DNA from: Ferruginibacter sp.
GTDB lineage: Bacteria; Bacteroidota; Bacteroidia; Chitinophagales; Chitinophagaceae
Assembly (NCBI GenBank): GCA_018882645.1
Contig: VERM01000081.1
Coordinates: forward strand, 1 to 6,667
Direction: 5' to 3'
Length of the DNA: 6,667 bases
Below are positions 1 to 6,211 of the stretch, in pieces. The translations under genes were made by a program, and so were the position numbers. The notes under the pieces are model-generated. The model did not search any database. It had not been told where the DNA came from and was given only the letters and a program-made list of their open reading frames with translations. The first letter of the stretch is position 1, and every line of letters starts with the position of its first letter.

Positions 1-543
1 GGCGAGATTGAATCCTCTGTCATTGCCATACCTGGCAAGAATACCACAGCGCATCGGTTGTTTACATTGGCTTATCCATTTGCCGAAAAAAAGTTTTTTT
101 TACGATACGATGAAATCGAAAATTTTGTGTCAGCCGGAAAAGGCCTTGGCGTTATCATTCATGAAAACCGGTTTACGTATGAGGCAAAAGGCTTGCATAA
201 AATAATTGACCTTGGTGAGTTTTGGGAGAACAAAACGGGGGTTCCTGTTCCATTAGGGGGGATTGTGATCAAACGAAGCTTTGATGATTCTTTTCAACAG
301 AAAATAGTTAAGCTGATTAGGAAAAGCATTGAATTCGCTTATAGAGAATATCCTGTATTGAATGCATTCATTATTTCCAATGCACAGGAAATGAGTGAAG
401 AAGTAATGCGAAAACATATTGAATTGTATGTCAACAGTTATTCGATATCGTTAAGTGTAAACGGGAGGCATGCGATAAAAAAAATGTTTGAAAATCATTC
501 AATGGGGAAGTTTTCCGATTCCGAAATTTTTGTAGGCGGGTAG
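1..543 (+). CDS. mqnD: 1,4-dihydroxy-6-naphthoate synthase MqnD (5' end cut by window)
   Basis: The open frame runs in from the first base and ends at TAG 541-543, giving 180 visible residues of a protein usually about 270-290 long, so roughly the first third is outside the window. MqnD converts cyclic de-hypoxanthine futalosine to 1,4-dihydroxy-6-naphthoate in the futalosine route to menaquinone, in the cytoplasm. Recognisable family blocks are VIAIPGKNTTAH (visible residues 7-18), GVIIHENRFTY (50-60) with the His that is thought to act as catalytic base in this family, a DLGEFWENKTGVPVPLGGI stretch (about 71-90), and NAQEMSEEVMRKHIELYV near the C-terminus. No frame break is seen. A TTG at 58 could be mistaken for a start, but homology clearly continues upstream of it. 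The gene converges with the photolyase remnant, 9 bp from its ancestral stop. Other solute-binding-like MqnA/MqnD relatives are possible, but the IIHE and PLGGI motifs favour MqnD. Confidence 0.9.
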   Translation, partial: GEIESSVIAIPGKNTTAHRLFTLAYPFAEKKFFLRYDEIENFVSAGKGLGVIIHENRFTYEAKGLHKIIDLGEFWENKTGVPVPLGGIVIKRSFDDSFQQKIVKLIRKSIEFAYREYPVLNAFIISNAQEMSEEVMRKHIELYVNSYSISLSVNGRHAIKKMFENHSMGKFSDSEIFVGG

Positions 544-552
544 GCGGATTAC

Positions 553-1857
553 TCAGTTTTTTAAGGCTGCGGCATAGGTTTCCAGACATCTTTTTCTTGC
601 CTTTTCGTGTTCTACGATGGGAGTGGGATAATTCAGTTCCTGAAATTCAGGCACCCATTTTTTAATATACTTCAAATCCGGGTCGAATTTTTTAGTCTGT
701 AGGTATGGATTAAATATTCTGAAATAAGGGGCTGCGTCACAAACGCTTCATGCTGCCCATTGCCAGCCACCGTTGTTGGCGGCAAAATCAAAATCCAGTA
801 GTTTCTCAGCAAAAAAGGCTTCCCCGAGTCTCCAGTCGAGCAGAAGATGTTTGCAAAGAAAAGAAGCGGTAATCATTCTGACTCTATTGTGCATGAATCC
901 GGTGGCATTCAGTTCGCGCATACCGGCATCTACAATGGGATATCCTGTTTCTCCTTTGCACCATTTTTCAAACTCTCCGTTATCATTTCTCCATTGTATT
1001 TGATCATATGCCGGCTTAAATGATTTGTCTTTGCCAACATGGGGGAAATGCCAAAGAATCATATGGTAAAAATCACGCCAGATAAGTTCGTTTAAAAAAG
1101 TTTCAGACAATGATTTTGCTCTGGCAGCCAATTGTCGGATGCTGATGGTTCCGAAGCGAAGATGTACGCCGAGTCTGGATGTGCCGGAAACGGAGGGAAT
1201 GTCTCTCTTTGATGCATAATGACTCACAAGATCTTCATCAACTTTATCGGAAGGGAAGGTAATGCCTGATTTTTCAAAACCTATGTCCTCCAGTGAAGGA
1301 ATCTTTCCATCGGTTGTTTTTAGAAAATTACCCAAAAGTTTTTTTGAAGGTAATGGATTAAATGAGTTGGAATTGAGCGTCGCTTTCCATTTTCTGCTAT
1401 ACGGGGTAAATACGGTGTATGGTATGCCGTCGTCTTTAACGACCTCTTCTTTTTCAAAAATCACCTGATCTTTGTAACTGTTGAATTTTTTGTTATGACG
1501 TTCGAGAAGTGTTGTAATTTTTTTGTCTCTTTCCAGGGCATATGGCTCATAGTCATGATTGGCATATACAGCGTTGATGTTTTTTTGTTTTATCAGTTCG
1601 TTAAAAATATCTTCGGGCTTGCCATGAAAAACATGAAGAGAAGATCCGTTTTTTTTCAGTTCATCTTGAATGGAGTTCAGTGCATCATGAATGAATTCAA
1701 CCCTTCTGTCTTTTTTGTTTCCAAGTTTACTGAGGATATTTTTATCAAAAATAAAAACCGGCATTACCGGCAATCCGCTTTGAAGGGCATGGGTAAGACC
1801 TGCATTGTCATCTAAACGAAGGTCTCTTCTGAACCAGAAAATATTGGCCGATGTCAT
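553..1857 (-). pseudogene. phrB: Deoxyribodipyrimidine photolyase, interrupted by in-frame TGA
   Basis: A cryptochrome/photolyase-family flavoprotein, which would repair UV-made pyrimidine dimers using FAD and blue light. From ATG 1857 the frame reads FWFRRDLRLDDN (antenna domain start), PYTVFTPYSRKWKA, LNELIWRDFYHM, TGYPIVDAGMREL, MHNRVRMITASFL and DFAANNGGWQWAA. The three Trp equivalent to the E. coli electron-transfer triad (W306, W359, W382) are present at residues 289, 342 and 365 from this start, as is the Asn near FAD N5 (361). TGA at 748-750 then stops translation after 369 residues. The same frame continues for 64 codons with [20 protein letters not shown], then a KKWVPEF...YPTPIVEH block, ending at TGA 553-555; this is the normal C-terminus of the family. 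Total 434 codons, a normal length. Start: an in-frame GTG lies 27 bp further upstream (1884), but ATG 1857 fits the family N-terminus better. The product is probably inactive unless the stop is read through or is a sequence error. It may be co-transcribed with the aminotransferase 109 bp upstream. Confidence 0.85.
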
Positions 1858-1966
1858 GTGTTCATTTTTATTTTTTTTTGCCACATGTTATGCCCTGAAT
1901 GATCATTACCGGTTGGTATGTGAGGGCTCTAAATGGCATTTCATTATTGAGCTTTCTTTGTAGGAA

Positions 1967-2815
1967 TCAACAAAATAATTCGCGCTTTGTTTGAAAAAGA
2001 CTGTGAAACAGCTGTTTTATTTTAGCATTACCATAGCTTTTATTTTGGAAAGTAGCTACCCATTTTATTGGGGTAATAGAGTTGGTAAGAAAAATCTCAT
2101 CAGCCTCCCATAGTTCGGATTCGTTGATTTCTCTTTCAATGATTGTTTCGCCGATTGTTTGTAGGCAGAGGATGATTGATGTGCGCATAATGCCGGCCAC
2201 ACATCCTTCAGACAAAGCGGGCGTTGAAATAGTATTTCCTTTGATAATAAAAATATTGGCTACTGTGCTGTCACAAATGTTCCCTTTATTGTTCAGAAGA
2301 ATCGCATCATTGCATTTATTTTTCTTTGCAGCGATGGCTCCCATCACGTATGGCAGATAGTTGTTGTGCTTGCAGTTGCTAAACCGGTCAATATTTTTAA
2401 TGGCATCTTTATAGATCATCAATTCCAATCCGTTTTCATTCAGCAGGAGATTTGATTCCGGCAATGGCCATGATTGTATGATGTAATGGGGATGGTGATT
2501 CGCGGCATCATACAGTCCGCCGTTTCCCCGAAAAATGGTTACTCGTACCCTTGCAAAGGAGTGTTTGTTTTTTTCTGTCAGAGCAATGATTTGGTGTAAT
2601 AAAAAATCTTTGCTGAACAGTTTGGGTAGATCAAATTCCATCAGATACATTCCTTCCCAAAGTCTCTCCAGATGCTCCTTTGATTGGAGTATTTTACCAT
2701 TGGAGTATTTCATGGTTTCAAAAAGTCCGTCTCCGTAACGGAGTCCCCTATTATCTGCTTCAATAATGGGAGTGGTAGCATCCAGGATTTTTCCGTTGAA
2801 GTTGATAAAAAGCAT
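1967..2815 (-). CDS. Class IV PLP-dependent aminotransferase (BCAT / ADC-lyase-like)
   Basis: A 282-residue fold-type IV PLP enzyme, cytoplasmic, the usual length for the family. Seen: NRGLRYGDGLFETMK (22-36), the typical N-terminal block; an Arg-rich strand FARVRVTIFRG (87-97); Lys149 in NCKHNNYLPYVMGA as the likely Schiff-base lysine; GNICDSTVANIFII (178-191), where the usual Glu that contacts the PLP ring nitrogen is replaced by Asp182; and STPALSEGCVAGIMR (197-211), the phosphate-binding region. The family includes branched-chain aminotransferase, D-amino-acid transaminase and 4-amino-4-deoxychorismate lyase (PabC). The motifs do not decide between these. The GLRYGDGLFET and GCVAGIMR wording is that of Bacteroidota proteins often annotated only as 'aminotransferase class IV', and some of these may serve as PabC in folate synthesis. 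Start ATG 2813-2815 directly precedes the conserved INFNGKI strand. No Shine-Dalgarno is visible. It lies upstream of the photolyase on the same strand. Confidence 0.85.
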   Translation of the reverse strand: MLFINFNGKILDATTPIIEADNRGLRYGDGLFETMKYSNGKILQSKEHLERLWEGMYLMEFDLPKLFSKDFLLHQIIALTEKNKHSFARVRVTIFRGNGGLYDAANHHPHYIIQSWPLPESNLLLNENGLELMIYKDAIKNIDRFSNCKHNNYLPYVMGAIAAKKNKCNDAILLNNKGNICDSTVANIFIIKGNTISTPALSEGCVAGIMRTSIILCLQTIGETIIEREINESELWEADEIFLTNSITPIKWVATFQNKSYGNAKIKQLFHSLFQTKRELFC

Positions 2816-2874
2816 TTGTTACATTAGGGGAGTAAAATGTAATTCTTATATTCCCAAACAATACGTTTATAGTT

Positions 2875-2953
2875 GTTGAAAATTGCTAAATATTGTTGAG
2901 ATTTAAATTAATGGGTTTTCAACTATTATAAACCACATTCAACGATTTTCAAC
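2875..2953. promoter_or_regulatory. Symmetric cluster of five TCAAC/GTTGA motifs
   Basis: The 150 bp gap between the response regulator stop and the aminotransferase start contains GTTGA at 2875 and 2895, and its complement TCAAC at 2919, 2939 and 2949. The first four are arranged as mirror pairs about position 2909, with 15-base gaps inside each pair and 19 bases between pairs. Three of the five extend to the 8-mer TTTTCAAC or its complement GTTGAAAA (2875-2882, 2916-2923, 2946-2953). Start-to-start distances of 20, 24, 20 and 10 are close to whole helical turns, as expected for a protein-binding array. It lies upstream of the aminotransferase and just behind the response regulator. Function as an operator is inference. 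Confidence 0.35.
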
Positions 2954-2965
2954 TTAGTCAAAAGT

Positions 2966-3637
2966 TCATTCTTCTACAATCTTATGCTTTACCGCATACA
3001 TGATAAGGCCGGCAGTAGTTTTGGATCCGGTTTTTACTTTGAGTCTGTCTCGTATGGCTTCAACTGTTCGGGGGCTAAGCTCTACAATATCTGCGATTTC
3101 TTTGGTTGATTTTTCTTCGCACATCAAACGAAGCACTGTGGTTTCTTTGTCATTCAGCTGGACTTCCGTTTCGGGTGCAGGCTGTACAACAGGTGTGCCT
3201 CGCTGTTTGAGATTATTGAGCAGGGCTTTATTGGTCAGCGTGTTGAAATAATATTCCTCTTCATAGCATGTTTTGATGGCTTCATAAATGATTTCACTGT
3301 CGCTGGTTTTGGTTAGATAACTATTGGCGCCCATCTCCATGAGTCTGGCTACCATGCTGTTGTCATCTACCATGGTCAGCATGATCACTTTGGTATTGGG
3401 GGCTATTTTTTTTATTTCGGGTAAAGCAGTGATGCCGTCCATGATGGGCATTTGTATATCAAGCAGGATCACATCTGCCTCCATGTTTTTGATCAGGTTG
3501 ATCAGGTGCATGCCATTGTCTGCTTCGGCAATGACTTGTATGTCTTTTTTGGTGCTTAGAGCAGTTTTGACGCCGGCTCTGTAGAGCACGTGATCGTCGG
3601 TGATGATTACTTTAATGGGGGTAGATTCTTTGGCCAT
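2966..3637 (-). CDS. LuxR/NarL-family response regulator, orphan
   Basis: A 223-residue two-domain transcription regulator. The receiver domain (about 8-125) shows the acidic pair D14-D15 in ITDDHVLYRAG, the phospho-acceptor Asp60 in VILLDIQMPIMDG, the switch Thr88 in IMLTMVDD and the conserved Lys110 in ANSYLTKT. A Pro/Glu-containing linker follows, then a GerE/LuxR helix-turn-helix (about 158-223) with LNDKETTVLRLM, STKEIADIVELSPRTVEAIR and a C-terminal LIMYAVKHKIVEE. Start: an in-frame TTG at 3664 would add nine residues (MHTIYYFYV), but ATG 3635-3637 sits just before the receiver domain and is preferred. No kinase gene is adjacent on its strand, so its partner is unknown; the divergent kinase at 4745 is a possible but unproven partner. 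It resembles the truncated regulator at the right edge at about half of aligned positions by eye, more than it resembles the operon regulator. Confidence 0.92.
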   Translation of the reverse strand: MAKESTPIKVIITDDHVLYRAGVKTALSTKKDIQVIAEADNGMHLINLIKNMEADVILLDIQMPIMDGITALPEIKKIAPNTKVIMLTMVDDNSMVARLMEMGANSYLTKTSDSEIIYEAIKTCYEEEYYFNTLTNKALLNNLKQRGTPVVQPAPETEVQLNDKETTVLRLMCEEKSTKEIADIVELSPRTVEAIRDRLKVKTGSKTTAGLIMYAVKHKIVEE

Positions 3638-3661
3638 AACATAAAAATAATAAATAGTATG

Positions 3662-3694
3662 CAAATCGTAATATTACTTTGCGACAGACTGCAA
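3662..3694 (-). promoter_or_regulatory. Possible Bacteroidota-type promoter for the orphan response regulator
   Basis: On the - strand, TTG (3694-3692) is followed after 21 bases by TACGATTTG (3670-3662), about 24 bp before the preferred ATG at 3637. This resembles the Bacteroidota -33 TTG / -7 TAnnTTTG pattern, but has one extra base inside the -7 element and a slightly long spacer. It supports the ATG start, because the alternative TTG at 3664 would overlap the -7 element. Weak evidence by sequence alone. Confidence 0.25.
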
Positions 3695-3723
3695 TTTCTT
3701 TTAATAATTATAGTAAAAACAGC

Positions 3724-3764
3724 GGGTATTTACCCTAATATCTAAATGATGTTTTTACGGTAAA
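3724..3764. promoter_or_regulatory. Pair of short palindromes, possible operator
   Basis: Two near-perfect inverted repeats lie just upstream of the candidate response-regulator promoter: GGGTA-TT-TACCC at 3724-3735 and TTTAC-G-GTAAA at 3754-3764. They share a TTTACC(C/G)TA half-site in opposite orientation (3729 onward on +, and 3764 backward on -), and their centres are about 30 bp (three helical turns) apart. The location suggests a binding site for a dimeric regulator, perhaps autoregulation. No known consensus was matched. Confidence 0.25.
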
Positions 3765-3916
3765 TCGTCATGATTAAAGGATTTATCGCAGGCAAAAAGA
3801 TTTGATGAGGGTTGTTTTCACGAGTTGATTATACATTTCACATTTTATCCCCAAAATATTTTTTTTCATTTTAGTTTAATGCTGAATCCGGTTTTTGAGC
3901 ATTTTTATGTGAAAAT

Positions 3917-3943
3917 ACAAAGACGACCATAGGCCGCCTTTGT
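3917..3943 (-). terminator. Hairpin, probable - strand intrinsic terminator
   Basis: A 12-bp stem (3917-3928 with 3932-3943) closed by a 3-base loop. As - strand RNA all twelve positions pair, two of them as G-U. As + strand RNA the same two positions become A-C mismatches. This asymmetry indicates the structure works in - strand RNA. The tail on that strand is ATTTTC, a weak U-tract. No - strand gene is directly upstream. Confidence 0.45.
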
Positions 3944-4009
3944 GGGTTGTTTCAAGGGTACATTGATTAGAAACTAACCTTTTACAAAAGTCTATTGCAG
4001 CAGATGCAT

Positions 4010-4050
4010 AAAAAAGGGAAAAACACCATTAGTTTGATGTGTTTTTCCCT
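4010..4050 (-). terminator. Strong hairpin with U-tract, - strand intrinsic terminator
   Basis: A perfect 12-bp inverted repeat, AGGGAAAAACAC (4015-4026) and GTGTTTTTCCCT (4039-4050), with a 12-base loop. On the - strand the stem is followed at once by a run of T (4014-4010, extending the stem's last T), the usual form of an intrinsic terminator. On the + strand it is followed by AAATAAAAT, which does not fit. It faces away from the operon that begins 60 bp to its right, so no known gene uses it. Confidence 0.55.
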
Positions 4051-4109
4051 AAATAAAATAGTGTTTTAATTATGGGGGTTTCATTAATTGTTACTAATCT
4101 TGCTGTAAT

Positions 4110-4772
4110 ATGGAAATCAAACTTATTTTTTTTGCAGCTCAGTGCTTTAGTATAATGCTTTCTTTTATTTTTTCTTTAAGAATAATTAACAATCATAAAA
4201 TACCAAAGTATTTAGAAGGCTTTTATTGGTATAATATAGTTGCATTTTTCTTTGCTTTACTCTCTTTTGTTGAAACCTTTATTACTGGTATTAAAATTTC
4301 TCCTTTTTTACTAAACTTTTCTTTACTTTTTCATTTTATTTTTTTGGGATCTTTTATAATAAAAACTATGCCTACGAGTTCTTTAACTAAATGGCTGAAA
4401 GTTGCATTTGTCATTTTTACCGTACTTTTATTGGCATATATTCTATCTGATAATTTCTTTAAGATAAATAATAAGGCTTACTCAATTAGTAATTTTTCGC
4501 TTACCATAATATGTCTTTTTTATTATTTTCAACTTTTCAGAAAACCTCCGATTTTGAGTTTAAAAGAAATGCCTTCTTTTTGGATTGTTTCAGGCGTTTT
4601 CTTTGGTATGGGAATTAATACCCCCTTTTCAGCAATTGTCGATTTTTTTAAGAATAAGCCAATGATTATAAATCACGTTTTTTTTTATGTTCTTATGACA
4701 AATGGATATATAATTATGCACTTGTTTTTTATTAAAGGGTTCTTATGTTCATCGAAAGTCAAAAAAATATAA
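4110..4772 (+). CDS. Seven-helix membrane protein, likely sensor partner of the adjacent kinase
   Basis: A 220-residue, strongly hydrophobic protein not recognised as a named family. Seven probable membrane helices lie at about 5-24, 41-60, 64-84, 95-112, 126-143, 157-177 and 187-209, joined by short loops. There is no signal peptide separate from helix 1 and no soluble domain. The C-terminus SSKVKKI is basic. It overlaps the kinase start by 28 bp, so the two genes are very likely co-translated. As the kinase has no sensor domain, this protein is the natural candidate for the input module; that role is inference from context. It is very AT-rich: sampled 60-base lines have 14-15 G/C, and 10 of the first 50 codons end in G or C, against 19 of 50 in the operon's regulator. 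ATG 4110 is used because it opens helix 1 and no earlier in-frame start is evident. Confidence 0.75.
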   Translation: MEIKLIFFAAQCFSIMLSFIFSLRIINNHKIPKYLEGFYWYNIVAFFFALLSFVETFITGIKISPFLLNFSLLFHFIFLGSFIIKTMPTSSLTKWLKVAFVIFTVLLLAYILSDNFFKINNKAYSISNFSLTIICLFYYFQLFRKPPILSLKEMPSFWIVSGVFFGMGINTPFSAIVDFFKNKPMIINHVFFYVLMTNGYIIMHLFFIKGFLCSSKVKKI

Positions 4773-5521
4773 TTTTTTTCATAATCATTTGTGCAGTTTT
4801 AATTATTGTGTTGATAGCAATAGTTACATCAATTGTTTACAGATATCAAAATCGCCATGTCGAATATCTCAATAGTATTGTAAAATTAAAGCTGGAGCAC
4901 GAGAATGATATTTTAAAAACTCAGTTGGAAATACAAGAGCAAACATTTCAGAATATTTCCAGGGAGATACATGATAATATCGGACAAAAACTTACGCTGG
5001 CAAAGCTTCAGTTAAATACCGCCGGCCTTTCAGATAATAATCATGTGTCAGACTCAGTTAAGATCATCGGTGATGCCATTCGAGATTTGAGTGATATCAG
5101 CAGAAGCATGAGCTCAGAATTTATCCAGAACAATGGATTTATCAAGGCCGTAGAGTTTGAAATGAATCAGCTGAGCAAAACCAGGCTCTATAGTTTTAAA
5201 CTGGTTGTTACGGGTGAAACTATCTTCATGGATGCTAAAAGTGAAGTAATCTTATTTCGAATTATACAGGAAGCGTTGAGTAATATCATCAAGCATGCAG
5301 AAGCCAGTGAAGTATTGGTAGATATCCATTTCAAAGAAGATCAGTTGTTGGTTAATATCAAAGACAATGGCAAGGGATTCGATTTTAAAAATACCGACAA
5401 CCCCAACGGGCTTTTGAATATGCAGAAGAGAGCGCATATGCTCAAAGGCAGCTGTACCATTCAGTCTGATATGGGTATCGGAACCGTCATCAACATTCAA
5501 ATTCCATTATATGAATCCTAA
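4745..5521 (+). CDS. Sensor histidine kinase, HisKA_3/HATPase_c type
   Basis: A 258-residue kinase of the NarX/DesK/LiaS-like group. Order: one membrane helix (about 9-32), a probable coiled-coil linker (about 38-70), a HisKA_3 dimerisation domain with phospho-acceptor His76 in SREIHDNIGQKLTLAKLQL, and an HATPase_c domain with the N-box RIIQEALSNIIKHAEAS (172-188, Asn180), G1 box DNGKGFDF (207-214), GLLNMQKRAHMLKG (222-235) and GIGTVINIQIPL (244-255). No PAS, GAF, TPR or periplasmic sensor region is present, so signal input probably comes from the membrane protein whose gene overlaps it by 28 bp. It overlaps the downstream regulator by 11 bp. The first ~220 bp are AT-rich like the membrane gene, and composition becomes ordinary near the H-box. 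Likely activity: autophosphorylation and transfer to the regulator encoded next. Confidence 0.93.
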   Translation: MFIESQKNIIFFIIICAVLIIVLIAIVTSIVYRYQNRHVEYLNSIVKLKLEHENDILKTQLEIQEQTFQNISREIHDNIGQKLTLAKLQLNTAGLSDNNHVSDSVKIIGDAIRDLSDISRSMSSEFIQNNGFIKAVEFEMNQLSKTRLYSFKLVVTGETIFMDAKSEVILFRIIQEALSNIIKHAEASEVLVDIHFKEDQLLVNIKDNGKGFDFKNTDNPNGLLNMQKRAHMLKGSCTIQSDMGIGTVINIQIPLYES

Positions 5522-6170
5522 CACGTACAAGGTTATACTGGCAGATGATCATGCTTTATTAAGAGAGGCGCTGGCCAATCTCGTCAATTCTTTTGAAGAA
5601 TTTCAGGTGATTGCCACCGTTGGAAACGGAAATGAACTTGTAAAAGCCATCCATGAAGGAGCCAGGCCGGAGATTATTCTATTGGATTTGAACATGCCCG
5701 GTATGGATGGATTTGCATCAGCCCAATGGCTTCATGAAAACCATCCGGAAATAAGAATTCTTATTCTGACCATGTATGACTCCGAAATTGCATTGATCCG
5801 ATTGTTGCAGGCAGGCGTTAAAGGCTTTCTGAAGAAAGATATCCATCCTGCTGAACTGAGAGTTGCGCTGAAATTGGTGGCAGAGGAGGGATATTATTAT
5901 GCCCATAACACCACAGGTAAGTTGGCATCGCTGTTTGAAAAAAGCAACGAAAAAAGATCTTTTCTGGACAGGGCCATGCTGAATGACAAGGAGATTGAAT
6001 TTTTAAGGCTGGCAAGTACTGATTTGACCTATAAAGAAATTGCACATCAGCTCAATCTTTCTCCCAGAGCAATTGATGGATACCGGGATGCTCTTTTTGA
6101 AAAACTGGATGTCAAAAGCAGGGTAGGAATGGCAATCTATGCCGTGAAAAATGGGATTGTGACGTTTTGA
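5511..6170 (+). CDS. LuxR/NarL-family response regulator, partner of the adjacent kinase
   Basis: A 219-residue regulator. The receiver domain has the acidic pair D12-D13 in ILADDHALLREA, phospho-acceptor Asp59 in IILLDLNMPGMDG, switch Thr87 in ILILTMYDS and the conserved Lys109 in GFLKKD. The LuxR/GerE DNA-binding domain (about 155-219) contains LNDKEIEFLRLA, TYKEIAHQLNLSPRAIDGYR and VGMAIYAVKNGIVTF. ATG 5511 overlaps the kinase stop by 11 bp, so translational coupling and a cognate pair are likely. The target genes are unknown; autoregulation of the operon is possible. In the recognition-helix region it reads SPRA where many relatives have SPRT. It converges with the next regulator across 41 bp that contain no good terminator hairpin. 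Confidence 0.94.
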   Translation: MNPNTYKVILADDHALLREALANLVNSFEEFQVIATVGNGNELVKAIHEGARPEIILLDLNMPGMDGFASAQWLHENHPEIRILILTMYDSEIALIRLLQAGVKGFLKKDIHPAELRVALKLVAEEGYYYAHNTTGKLASLFEKSNEKRSFLDRAMLNDKEIEFLRLASTDLTYKEIAHQLNLSPRAIDGYRDALFEKLDVKSRVGMAIYAVKNGIVTF

Positions 6171-6211
6171 GAATTTTAAATATTCAAAATGGAGAGTTGA
6201 TGATGCTATGA

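Larger units (their letters stand above)
3665..4109. other. 445 bp divergent intergenic region without a convincing gene
   Basis: AT-rich sequence between the divergent response regulator (-) and sensory operon (+). Reading both strands I see only very short open frames, the best being an 11-codon frame at about 3770. It does hold the candidate promoter at 3662-3694, two palindromes at 3724-3764, and two hairpins (3917-3943 and 4015-4050) described separately. An undetected small RNA, particularly on the - strand ending at one of the hairpins, cannot be excluded. In front of the operon start at 4110, TAATCTTG (4095-4102) is one mismatch from TAnnTTTG, but lies so close to the ATG that a transcript from it would be nearly leaderless. 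Confidence 0.6.

Noticed and set aside
748..750. TGA read as glycine (as in Gracilibacteria/SR1) or as selenocysteine in the photolyase
   Set aside because: Other genes here (aminotransferase, both complete response regulators) end with TGA at their natural C-termini, and no other internal TGA appears. The position is Gly/Ser, not Cys, in the family, and I saw no SECIS-like hairpin.
773..1815. Open frames on the + strand opposite the photolyase
   Set aside because: They mirror the coding - strand, match no family and have no conserved motifs.
1871..1879. Run of nine T near the photolyase start as a slippage or terminator signal
   Set aside because: No stem precedes it in either direction, and if ATG 1857 is the start it lies upstream of the coding region.
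1898..1907. Perfect 10-bp palindrome AATGATCATT upstream of the photolyase
   Set aside because: Isolated, short and not repeated elsewhere in the window; such palindromes occur by chance.
2916..2953. TTTTCAACA/T repeats as DnaA boxes of an origin
   Set aside because: They differ from the TTATCCACA-type box at two or more positions, and no dnaA, dnaN or AT-rich unwinding element is next to them.
6173..6190. Imperfect AT palindrome between the convergent regulators as a bidirectional terminator
   Set aside because: It has almost no G or C and a mismatch in the stem, so it would not form a stable hairpin.
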